Shown: one piece after another, positions 50,533-58,235 of the stretch | Numbering within the stretch: position 1 is the first letter of the stretch | Layout: each line of letters begins with the position of its first letter | Origin: Flavobacterium sp. YJ01 | Lineage (GTDB): Bacteria; Bacteroidota; Bacteroidia; Flavobacteriales; Flavobacteriaceae | Length of the DNA stretch: 64,000 bases | Direction: 5' to 3' | Assembly: GCF_029320955.1 (NCBI RefSeq) | Contig: NZ_CP119757.1 | Span: 3,596,001 to 3,660,000, forward strand | Notes under the pieces: model-generated | Database searches by the model: none | What the model saw: the letters and a program-made list of their open reading frames with translations, nothing else | Told to the model about the DNA's origin: nothing | Translations under genes and position numbers: made by a program

Positions 50533-51267
50533 CTATTCTGCAGTTTGTGCTGGCGTTTGCTGTTGTTTTTTCAAATCCTCAACATATTTAGTCAGTTTCT
50601 TTCCGTAAAGCGATTTTGCTACTTTGGGCGTCATAGATTTCTGAATAGTATCAAGAAATTTAATGTTGATGTCATAAATTTCAGCTAGAGCAATATAAGG
50701 AGCTACTTCGTGATCTTTGTTGTTTAATGCAAAGTTTGTAGCGTATAGATATTTTCTTTTAATATTAGATTCTCCTTCTTTAGTTAGGCTATCTAATGCT
50801 TTTTGGTCTTGTCTTTTTATTGCTTTGAAACGAGGCTCAACCAAAGAAAGGTTTTCTTCTACAAAGCGTGAGTTTATTTTCTGATATTGCTCGTATAATT
50901 CTTGGTTTTTTGATCCAGTGATTTTTGCACTTGCAATGAAATTATCTAAATTGGTGTCAATATTCATGTTTCCTGGTTCAGCAAAAAATAAAATATTGTT
51001 ATCTAAAGAATTTGTTACACCACGATCTAAAAATAAATACAATACCTCTGGCGATTCTAATTTAATATCTCTTTCAAAAGAAGCATTTCCGTCTATTTTA
51101 ATGCTGTCTATTGCAACAAGCGATGTGTCAACAATTCTTTGAATATATAAAGTTCCGTTCTTTAATCCTTTTATATTTCCTGTCAGATGTAAACCGTCAG
51201 TAGTTTCTTTTTTGCTGCAAGATGCAAGTAAGGCAAGAGTAGCAAAAGCAATTAATGTTTTTTTCAT
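50533..51267 (-). CDS. DUF4369 lipoprotein
   Basis: This 244-residue protein has a lipoprotein signal (MKKTLIAFATLALLASCSKK, lipobox ending at Cys17). The DUF4369 domain follows (GLHLTGNIKGLKNGTLYIQR, VAIDSIKIDGNASFE, PEVLYLFLDRG). A helical second half (KAIKRQDQKALDSLTKEGE) and a proline/glutamine-rich end (KKQQQTPAQTAE) complete it. In Bacteroidota DUF4369 often precedes a thioredoxin-like domain, but none is present here. I start at the ATG at 51267, since an upstream in-frame ATG would bury the signal peptide. Confidence 0.88.
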   Translation of the reverse strand: MKKTLIAFATLALLASCSKKETTDGLHLTGNIKGLKNGTLYIQRIVDTSLVAIDSIKIDGNASFERDIKLESPEVLYLFLDRGVTNSLDNNILFFAEPGNMNIDTNLDNFIASAKITGSKNQELYEQYQKINSRFVEENLSLVEPRFKAIKRQDQKALDSLTKEGESNIKRKYLYATNFALNNKDHEVAPYIALAEIYDINIKFLDTIQKSMTPKVAKSLYGKKLTKYVEDLKKQQQTPAQTAE

Positions 51268-51338
51268 TGGTTTCTTAGATTTTGGTGCAAAATAAAGAAA
51301 ATAGTTTAAATGTAATGAGCCTGAAGTTTTATTTTTAT

Positions 51339-51378
51339 AAAAAAAAATAAATCCCAATCTATTTCTAAATTGGGATTT
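51339..51378 (-). terminator. Terminator after the 278-residue lipoprotein gene
   Basis: On the minus strand AAATCCCAAT and ATTGGGATTT (arms at 51349-51358 and 51369-51378) form a hairpin followed by a T-run (top-strand A-run 51339-51347). Confidence 0.75.
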
Positions 51379-51399
51379 AAAATAATGTTATAAAAGGTT

Positions 51400-52236
51400 T
51401 TACATTGATAAACTGAATACCAAACCGTTTTCGTGAGTATAGGTGTAGATGGCATCACAGTCGTTATTTCCATAATCTATTATACCATTTATAATTCCGC
51501 CTTGAATTTTTAATTTTCCTTTAGAAATAAAAGTGCAAGAGTATTTTTTGGTTAATGTTTCTGTTACCGATAAAGTAAGTGTGGTTCCTGATGGAGAAGT
51601 AATCGTTTGTGTTCCTTCTGGAATTTCGTAAACATTGTCAGATAAAACCAAAGGAGTGTCAACACCAGCAGTTTGTTTTGTTGTGTAAATTCCAGAATTA
51701 GTATAAACTCCGCCTTGTAAATCTGTTAATTTTCCGTTGGTTACTTTTCTTGTCCATTGCGGTACAGAAGGTGTGCTTGTTGTATTTGTGTATTCAATCG
51801 TTCCTTCCAGTTTTAGGTTATTGATGTAATAATCTATTCTTTCAATAGTCATTTTGCTGCCAGTTGTAGTAACTGGTGCCGTAAGAGTGATTTTAAGCTT
51901 TCCTTTTCTGGTTAGAGTTTCGTCTTTACAGCCTGTTGTTCCAAAATCTAATAGAAAAACTTTTGGATAAGCTGTTCCTGCTGGAGTTGTAACCGTAATT
52001 GCGGCGCAAATTCCTGGCTGTGTTTCGGCGGTTTTTGCAGTAGTTGTCGAGTTGGCAGTAACCAAAAGGCCTGTGTTAACATCCATAGCTGTCGATGCAT
52101 CTACGGCAAGTGATGCCGCAACGTTTGTTAAATCTGTTGAAGAGTTGTTGTTGTCACTATCATCACTACTTGAGCAAGAAACATACAGGAATGCTGTAGC
52201 ACAAATAGTTGAAAGTAAAATAGCAGTTTTTTTCAT
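51400..52236 (-). CDS. Lipoprotein of unknown function, threonine/serine-rich
   Basis: This 278-residue protein has a lipobox (FLYVSCSSSDD, Cys about residue 21) followed by an acidic, Ser/Asn-rich linker, then a beta-rich body with many threonines. Conserved-looking segments are LTRKGKLKITLTAP, RIDYYINNLKLEGT and LTKKYSCTFISKGKLKIQGG, which look like two related halves of a beta-sheet domain. Its job is unknown; surface exposure is possible because an SDD acidic signal follows the lipid Cys. A TACATTTG -7 element on the minus strand (top 52270-52277) is a plausible promoter. Confidence 0.8.
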   Translation of the reverse strand: MKKTAILLSTICATAFLYVSCSSSDDSDNNNSSTDLTNVAASLAVDASTAMDVNTGLLVTANSTTTAKTAETQPGICAAITVTTPAGTAYPKVFLLDFGTTGCKDETLTRKGKLKITLTAPVTTTGSKMTIERIDYYINNLKLEGTIEYTNTTSTPSVPQWTRKVTNGKLTDLQGGVYTNSGIYTTKQTAGVDTPLVLSDNVYEIPEGTQTITSPSGTTLTLSVTETLTKKYSCTFISKGKLKIQGGIINGIIDYGNNDCDAIYTYTHENGLVFSLSM

Positions 52237-52359
52237 AGTGGTATTTTTTAGTTAGATAAATAAGGCAATCAAATGTAATAAAAAAATGAATTACAATAGA
52301 AAATCCTGTAATGGTTAGTTACAGGATGTTATAACGAATTTTTGAAGAAAAAATTATAA

Positions 52360-53625
52360 TCAAACAGATTTGTAATAATCGCTTTTGGCTTTTCTTATTT
52401 TTTTGTATTCTTCCCAATTAAAACGGTTTAGAAAGTCGGAAGCATTTTGTGCTCCTCGAATAAAAAGATCGATTTTGGCGTCGTCGGTAAGATTGAAATT
52501 CAGCCAATTATGGCTTCCGGTATCAATATATCCTATTAAATTTTTAAAATCGGGATTTTTTCTTAGAAATTCAGAATCGTAACCATACCTCGCGGTGTCA
52601 AACATAGAACTTATTAAATTCGAGAATTTTTCATTTTTATTGATTTCATTTTTATCGTAGCCCAATTTAATTCCGAAAGTAGGAGAAGCGGGAACATTTA
52701 AGTTTTCGTGAAAAATATCTATCGGGAAATTAGAAATAATTCCGCCATCCATAAACATTACTTCCGAAGGAACTGAAGTTCTTAAGCAAGTTGCTTCGTT
52801 CCATTTATTCCAAGATTCAACGCCACTCGGAATGTTTTTGATTTTAAACGGACTAAAAAATAATGGAATAGACATTGATGCTCGAACAAAATCAGCTGGA
52901 TTTTGAACATTCGGATTGGCGTAAAACAAATCCATCATTTTCGGGAATACAATTTTGCTTTCGGTAGTAATATCTGCAGCAATTATGGCTAAATTACTCC
53001 AGTGATCAATTCTGTTGTATTTTTCTTTGTCTCCAAAATTAACTTTGTTTATTCGAAATAATTGGTTGTCGTCAGCAATTCCTTTTTCTCTTAAAGCTTT
53101 TAGATCAGCATAATTTTTTATTCCTTTTTGAGAAAGTAAATTAGTCATCCATTGGTGGAAATTATTTCCGGGATTCAATCCTAAATCGTCTTTAAAATTG
53201 TCAATAACCTGAGTTCCTTTAATTATTAATTTTAAATTTCCTGCATCGCTCAATAATGCATCAATAAATTCTCTCGCATCACGATCACCGTCAACAAAAT
53301 CGTATAAGTTTTTGTTGCATAAACAATCCAAAATCCATTCTGATTTTTCGATATCACAAGTTCCTGCTGCTGCCATCAACATTGTATTGATGCTCCCTGC
53401 AGATGTGCCTGCTAAACTCAAAAATCGTATTCCCATTTTTTCTAAAACATATACATATCCTATTAAAGCAATTCCGAGTACGCCTCCGCCTTCTTGCACG
53501 AGATCAACATATTGATAATTGTTTTTATCTGTAATATCTGAGAATTTTTTGTCTTTAATCTGCTCCTTTAACTCTTTTATAATTGCTAGAACTGTTCCGT
53601 TTTCTGTAAACTTTCTTTTATCCAT
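52360..53625 (-). CDS. Patatin-like phospholipase
   Basis: This 421-residue protein has the patatin oxyanion segment [18 protein letters not shown], the nucleophile elbow [10 protein letters not shown] (Ser about residue 80), and the catalytic Asp in [14 protein letters not shown]. It has no signal peptide, so it should act in the cytoplasm or at the membrane as a lipid acyl hydrolase. It lacks the C-terminal barrel of the outer-membrane patatin proteins (PlpD type). TAATTTTG on the minus strand (top 53660-53667) is a possible -7 element. Confidence 0.88.
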   Translation of the reverse strand: MDKRKFTENGTVLAIIKELKEQIKDKKFSDITDKNNYQYVDLVQEGGGVLGIALIGYVYVLEKMGIRFLSLAGTSAGSINTMLMAAAGTCDIEKSEWILDCLCNKNLYDFVDGDRDAREFIDALLSDAGNLKLIIKGTQVIDNFKDDLGLNPGNNFHQWMTNLLSQKGIKNYADLKALREKGIADDNQLFRINKVNFGDKEKYNRIDHWSNLAIIAADITTESKIVFPKMMDLFYANPNVQNPADFVRASMSIPLFFSPFKIKNIPSGVESWNKWNEATCLRTSVPSEVMFMDGGIISNFPIDIFHENLNVPASPTFGIKLGYDKNEINKNEKFSNLISSMFDTARYGYDSEFLRKNPDFKNLIGYIDTGSHNWLNFNLTDDAKIDLFIRGAQNASDFLNRFNWEEYKKIRKAKSDYYKSV

Positions 53626-53727
53626 GACTTCTAGGTTTTTATTGTAATTGGTTGGTTTTCAAAATTATGCAAAGACTGTTTCTGAGAAAAGGGGAGAATT
53701 GCCCTTTTTTGAAGGGTATTTTTAGTC

Positions 53728-53764
53728 AAAAAAAAATCCTGCAAAACTTAATTTGCAGGATTTT
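53728..53764 (-). terminator. htpG terminator
   Basis: AAAATCCTGCAAA (53733-53745) and TTTGCAGGATTTT (53752-53764) pair around six bases. On the minus strand the T-run follows at top 53728-53736. Confidence 0.85.
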
Positions 53765-53786
53765 CTCAAGTATTCTTTACGAATGA

Positions 53787-55670
53787 TTATTTGATCATTT
53801 CAAAACTTCTTTTTACAAAAGCAGTAAGCGCTTCACCTTTTAATAGGTTTTGAGATAATTTAGCTAAATCTAAAGCTTGTTTTACCAAATGCTCTTGATG
53901 TGTTTTGTCTTCGGTATTCAAGATATTTGAAGCCAAATCAGAATTTGTATTTACTACCAAATTGTACATTTCTGGCATATTTCCCATTCCGAACATTCCG
54001 CCACCGCCAGTTTGGCTCATTTCCTTCATTCTTCGCATAAATTCTGGTTGAGTAATAATAAATGGAGCTGCTTGAGAATCCATAGCTTCTAACTGAACGC
54101 TGTAAGCTTTTGGAATATAAGCTTCTAACGAAGTTTTTAAAGTTGCTTTTTCTTCTTCAGATAATTTAGAAATTGTGTTTTCATCTTTCTTAATCAGATT
54201 ATCAATGTGATCAGAATCTACACGTACAAAAGTTAATCCTGTATTATCATTTTCAATTTTCTGAATTAAATGCGAAATAATCGGAGAATCTAAAAGCAAT
54301 ACTTCGTAACCTTTATCTTTTGCGGCTTCAATATAAGAGTGCTGTGCATCTTTATTTCCTGCATAAAGAACAACCAATTTTCCGTCTTTGTCAGTTTGGT
54401 TTTCTTTTAGTTTTTCTTTTAATTCTTCTAAAGTGAAATAAGTATTATCTACCGTTGGGTACAAAACAAACGCACCTGCTTTTTCATAGAATTTATCTTC
54501 AGAAAGCATTCCGTACTCTAAAACGATTTTAATATCATTCCATTTTTCTTCAAAATCTGCGCGATTTTCGTTAAATAACGCTTTTAGTTTATCTGCAACT
54601 TTACGAGTAATGTAGTTAGAGATTTTCTTAACCGCACCATCCGCTTGCAATCCAGAACGAGAAACGTTTAATGGAATATCTGGAGAATCGATAACACCTT
54701 TTAACATTGTCAAGAATTCAGGTACGATTCCTTCTACGTTGTCTGTAACGTAAACTTGGTTTTGGTACAATTGAATTTTATCTTTCTGAATCTGCATATC
54801 ACTACCCAATTTTGGGAAATACAAAATTCCAGTTAAGTTGAATGGGTAATCTACATTTAAGTGAATGTGAAACAAAGGATCTTCGAACTGCATTGGATAC
54901 AATTCTCTATAGAAATTTTTGTAATCTTCATCAGATAATTCAGAAGGTTGTTTTGTCCAAGCTGGATTTGGATTGTTGATGAAATTGTCAACTTCAACAG
55001 TTTCATTCACGTAATCTTCTTGAGCATCTTCCGGTTTTGGAAGTGTTTCTGTTCTTGTTCCGAATTTAATTGGAATAGGCATAAATTTATTATACTTATT
55101 CAATAAACCACTAATTTTAGAATCGTCTAAAAATTCTAAAGAATCTTCAGCAATATGAAGAATGATTTCAGTTCCGCGTGAAGTTTTGTCAGCAGGTTCT
55201 AAAGTAAATTCAGGACTTCCGTCGCATGTCCAATGTGCAGCTGGTTCGTCTTTATATGATTTTGTAATGATTTCTACTTTTTCAGCTACCATAAAAGCAG
55301 AATAGAAACCAAGACCAAAGTGACCGATAATTCCAGAATCTTTAGCAGAATCTTTGTATTTATCTAAAAATTCTTCAGCTCCAGAAAAAGCAACCTGATT
55401 GATGTATTTTTCAACTTCATCAGCCGTCATACCTAAACCTTGATCGATAATGTGGATTTTTTTACTTTCTTTATCCACTTTAACTTCAATAATTGGGTTT
55501 CCGTATTCTACTTTAGCTTCGCCAATACTGATAAGATGTTTTAATTTTAAAGTAGCATCAGTACCGTTAGAAACAAGCTCGCGCAAGAAAATTTCGTGGT
55601 CGCTGTATAAGAACTTTTTAATTAAGGGAAAAATGTTTTCTACCGAAACATTAATTTTACCTGTTGCCAT
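53787..55670 (-). CDS. htpG: Molecular chaperone HtpG (Hsp90)
   Basis: This 627-residue Hsp90 has the ATP lid and binding site in FLRELVSNGTDATLKLKHL, IIDQGLGMTADEV, GHFGLGFYSAFMVA and SRGTEIILHI. Middle and C-terminal domains follow, with LPLNVSRSGLQ-type DIPLNVSRSGLQ. It is an ATP-driven folding chaperone in the cytoplasm. The ATG at 55670 (MATGKINVSVENIFP) is chosen; an upstream in-frame ATG would add 12 unlike residues. The length is normal for the family. A glycine-rich GGGGMFGMGNMPEM insert sits near residue 565. Confidence 0.96.
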   Translation of the reverse strand: MATGKINVSVENIFPLIKKFLYSDHEIFLRELVSNGTDATLKLKHLISIGEAKVEYGNPIIEVKVDKESKKIHIIDQGLGMTADEVEKYINQVAFSGAEEFLDKYKDSAKDSGIIGHFGLGFYSAFMVAEKVEIITKSYKDEPAAHWTCDGSPEFTLEPADKTSRGTEIILHIAEDSLEFLDDSKISGLLNKYNKFMPIPIKFGTRTETLPKPEDAQEDYVNETVEVDNFINNPNPAWTKQPSELSDEDYKNFYRELYPMQFEDPLFHIHLNVDYPFNLTGILYFPKLGSDMQIQKDKIQLYQNQVYVTDNVEGIVPEFLTMLKGVIDSPDIPLNVSRSGLQADGAVKKISNYITRKVADKLKALFNENRADFEEKWNDIKIVLEYGMLSEDKFYEKAGAFVLYPTVDNTYFTLEELKEKLKENQTDKDGKLVVLYAGNKDAQHSYIEAAKDKGYEVLLLDSPIISHLIQKIENDNTGLTFVRVDSDHIDNLIKKDENTISKLSEEEKATLKTSLEAYIPKAYSVQLEAMDSQAAPFIITQPEFMRRMKEMSQTGGGGMFGMGNMPEMYNLVVNTNSDLASNILNTEDKTHQEHLVKQALDLAKLSQNLLKGEALTAFVKRSFEMIK

Positions 55671-55812
55671 ATTTTTTAATTTTTTATTTAATGTGATGAT
55701 TTTCATTTATTCAAATAGAATACCAATTGTTTTTAGGGTGACAAAATGTCTTAAATGTTAATTTTGAAAGAAAATAATCATATTCTAAAACCGAACTTAT
55801 TCTTTCGAATCG

Positions 55813-55820
55813 TATATTTG
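55813..55820 (+). promoter_or_regulatory. -7 element for the lipocalin-like lipoprotein gene
   Basis: TATATTTG matches TAnnTTTG exactly, 52 bases before the ATG at 55872. A TTTG lies too far upstream to be its -33. The htpG gene reads the other way, so this region is a divergent promoter zone. Confidence 0.45.
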
Positions 55821-55871
55821 TGGTATAATAATTGTTAAATGCGTAAGTATTAACTTAAAAAAATAAGCAAA

Positions 55872-56375
55872 ATGAAGAAAATATTTTTTATTTGTCTGAT
55901 TGCCACGATGTTTTTTGCGTGTAAATCAGCTTCGTCAACAGCAGCTTCTTCAGAAGCCACTACACTTTCTACTAAACTTGACAAGAAAACTCAAGTAGCT
56001 TTAAAAGGAAATTGGGTACTTACTAACGTAACTTATCCTGGATCTGATTATATTAAAGTAAATTCATTTGATTTGGCAGATTCAAAATGTTTTATTGGAA
56101 GTAACTGGAGTTTTATTTCAAATAACAACAAAGGGAATATGGCTTTAACATCGCCAAGCTGTACTGCATTTTCTTCGCCAATTGTTTGGAGCATCAACAA
56201 TCAAGGTATGTTTGTGCTTAAAATTCTTGACGCAGGAGAAAAGGCTAAAAAAGTAAGAGATGGTTACTTGCTTAAAGTTGGAAGTGTGACTGAAAGTTCG
56301 TTTCAGTTAATTGATAACATAAATGTTGGAGGTCAGGTTAAAGATGTGACGTACCAATTTCAAAGAGCCAATTAA
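55872..56375 (+). CDS. Lipocalin-like lipoprotein
   Basis: This 167-residue protein has a lipoprotein signal with Cys about residue 17 (TMFFACKSA). A short Ser/Ala/Thr-rich linker and a beta-rich domain follow, starting LKGNWVLTNVTYPG. The GNWxLT start is typical of lipocalin-like proteins of Bacteroidota, and a Cys pair (DSKCFIGS, SPSCTAF) may form a disulfide. It lies 19 bases before the OmpA-family gene, so cotranscription is likely. The ligand is unknown. Confidence 0.82.
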   Translation: MKKIFFICLIATMFFACKSASSTAASSEATTLSTKLDKKTQVALKGNWVLTNVTYPGSDYIKVNSFDLADSKCFIGSNWSFISNNNKGNMALTSPSCTAFSSPIVWSINNQGMFVLKILDAGEKAKKVRDGYLLKVGSVTESSFQLIDNINVGGQVKDVTYQFQRAN

Positions 56376-56394
56376 TATTTAAAGATATAAGAAT

Positions 56395-57090
56395 ATGAAA
56401 AAGATAACAGTTTTAGGATTAAGTAGTTTAATGGTTATTGCTAGTTTTTTTACTAGTTGTGATTCAGTAAAAAATGCAAATAACACACAAAAAGGTGCCG
56501 GAATTGGCGCAGTTGCTGGAGGTGTTATCGGAGCTGTATTAGGAAATAATTTAGGAAAAGGCGGAAACGCTGCTTTAGGAGCTGCAATTGGAGCTGCTGT
56601 AGGTGGTGGAACTGGAGCTTTAATTGGAAACAAAATGGATAAACAGGCTCGTGAAATCGATCAAGCTTTACCAGGTGCTTCTGTAGAAAGAGTTGGAGAA
56701 GGTATTCACTTAACTTTGAATGAAAACTCAGTTCGTTTTGATACAAACAAATCTACTTTGACTTCTACAGCAAAAGCTAATTTAGATAAATTGGTTCCAG
56801 TATTTAATGAGTACGGAGATACTGATATTCAGATTTTTGGATATACTGATAATACAGGAAAACCAGAGTACAACTTAACACTTTCTGGACAAAGAGCTGC
56901 TTCTGTGCAAGCTTATTTAGTTGCTAAAGGATTAAAATCTAGCCGTTTCAAAACTTCAGGTTTAGGAATTGCAGATCCGATTGCTACAAATGATACTCCA
57001 GAAGGAAGAGCGCAAAACCGTCGTGTGGAATTCTCAATTACTGCAAACGACAAAATGGTAAATGACGCTAAAGCAGAAGCTGGAAAATAA
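56395..57090 (+). CDS. OmpA-family lipoprotein with glycine-zipper
   Basis: This 231-residue protein has a signal peptide ending FFTSCDSVK (lipobox). A glycine-zipper region follows at about 33-82 (GAGIGAVAGGVIGAVLG, GGGTGALIGNKM), then an OmpA peptidoglycan-binding domain at about 110-215: VRFDTNKSTLTSTAKANLDKL is split as NSVRFDTNKSTL and AKANLDKLVPVF, then GYTDNTGKPEYNLTLSGQRA, and GRAQNRRVEF. It probably anchors the outer membrane to peptidoglycan. The same arrangement is common in Bacteroidota. Confidence 0.9.
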   Translation: MKKITVLGLSSLMVIASFFTSCDSVKNANNTQKGAGIGAVAGGVIGAVLGNNLGKGGNAALGAAIGAAVGGGTGALIGNKMDKQAREIDQALPGASVERVGEGIHLTLNENSVRFDTNKSTLTSTAKANLDKLVPVFNEYGDTDIQIFGYTDNTGKPEYNLTLSGQRAASVQAYLVAKGLKSSRFKTSGLGIADPIATNDTPEGRAQNRRVEFSITANDKMVNDAKAEAGK

Positions 57091-57111
57091 TTTCAAAACA
57101 AAATAAAATAT

Positions 57112-57138
57112 AAAAAAAGCTGTTTCATAATTGAAGCA
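57112..57138 (+). terminator. Terminator after the OmpA-family gene
   Basis: AAAGCTGTTTC and GAAGCAGCTTT pair (one G-T) around ATAATT, with an eight-base T-run after it. Confidence 0.8.
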
Positions 57139-57196
57139 GCTTTTTTTTGACATTAGAAATTAAACATTGTAAATTTGACCTCTCATATTACAACTC

Positions 57197-58147
57197 ATGC
57201 TTGACATTCAAAATATATCTTTTTCATATACCGATACGCCAGTTATCAAAAACGTCTCTTTTACCATTAACAAAGGTGATAATATTGCTATTATAGGAGA
57301 AAGCGGTTGCGGTAAAAGTACACTGCTAAAACTTATTTATGGTTTGTATGATCTTGACGAAGGGAAAATATTTTATAATGATAAACCTATTCTGGGACCA
57401 AAGTTTAATTTGATTCCCGGAATGCCGTATATGAAATATTTGGCTCAGGATTTTGATTTGTCTCCATATGAAACTGTGGCAGAAAACGTTGGAAAATTCC
57501 TTTCCAATGGTTTTGCCAATATGAAAAAACTTCGTGTTCAGGAATTATTGGAAATGGTTGAAATGGAGCAATTTTCTAATGTAAAAACTAAATTCTTAAG
57601 TGGAGGACAACAGCAAAGAGTTGCCTTGGTAAGAGTTTTGGCTTTAGAACCAGAAGTTATTTTGCTAGACGAGCCGTTTAGTCAAATTGATGCTTTTAGA
57701 AAAAATGCTTTACGCCGTAACTTATTCCGTTATTTAAAACAAAAAGGAATTACTTGTATTATTGCAACACACGATAGCACAGACGCTTTGTCTTTTGCCG
57801 ACGAAGCAATTGTAATGCGACATGGAGAAGTGATCAAAAAAGATAATCCGACTAAGATATACGAAGATCCGCAGATAAAATATGTGGCTTCTCTGTTTGG
57901 TGAAGTCAATGAAGTGGCAACGCATTTGTTGCTTCCTTATGAAGATGAAACGCATAAAACATTAGTTTATCCGCATCAGTTTAAAATGGTTTCAGAATCT
58001 AGATTGAAGGTGAAAATTAGAAGAACTTATTTTAGAGGAAGTCATTTTTTAATTGAAACCGTTCATAAAAGGCAATTGATTTTCTTTGAAAGTGAAATCG
58101 ATTTGCCGCTGGAACAAGAAGTGTTTTTAGTTTTAAATTATTTATAA
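57197..58147 (+). CDS. ABC transporter ATP-binding protein (no permease nearby)
   Basis: This 316-residue ATPase has Walker A GESGCGKST (about 34-42), the Q-loop in YLAQDFDL, signature FLSGGQQQRVAL (about 133-144), Walker B VILLDEPFSQID, and an H-loop in IIATHDSTDAL. The last 90 residues look like a TOBE-type regulatory domain, as in PotA/FbpC/CysA-like importers. Such proteins energise uptake of small solutes, but no membrane or solute-binding partner lies in this window, so its transport substrate cannot be given. It has hairpins on both sides. Confidence 0.85.
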   Translation: MLDIQNISFSYTDTPVIKNVSFTINKGDNIAIIGESGCGKSTLLKLIYGLYDLDEGKIFYNDKPILGPKFNLIPGMPYMKYLAQDFDLSPYETVAENVGKFLSNGFANMKKLRVQELLEMVEMEQFSNVKTKFLSGGQQQRVALVRVLALEPEVILLDEPFSQIDAFRKNALRRNLFRYLKQKGITCIIATHDSTDALSFADEAIVMRHGEVIKKDNPTKIYEDPQIKYVASLFGEVNEVATHLLLPYEDETHKTLVYPHQFKMVSESRLKVKIRRTYFRGSHFLIETVHKRQLIFFESEIDLPLEQEVFLVLNYL

Positions 58148-58178
58148 TTAGATAATTGATAATTTTTTGATATTAAAT

Positions 58179-58214
58179 AAAAACCCGACAAACTTTAAAA
58201 TTTGTCGGGTTTTT
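58179..58214. terminator. Bidirectional terminator
   Basis: AAAAACCCGACAAA (58179-58192) and TTTGTCGGGTTTTT (58201-58214) pair around eight bases between the convergent ABC-ATPase and peptidase genes. Confidence 0.88.
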
Positions 58215-58235
58215 ATTTTACGATTTTTTAAGAAA

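Noticed and set aside
51268..51357. Upstream extension of the DUF4369 lipoprotein
   Set aside because: It would bury the clear lipoprotein signal that starts at 51267.
55671..55706. Upstream extension of htpG
   Set aside because: MATGKINV is the usual HtpG start; the 12 extra residues match nothing in the family.
56379..56633. Proline/alanine-rich minus-strand frame opposite the OmpA gene
   Set aside because: The low-complexity sequence is the complement of the glycine-zipper codons.
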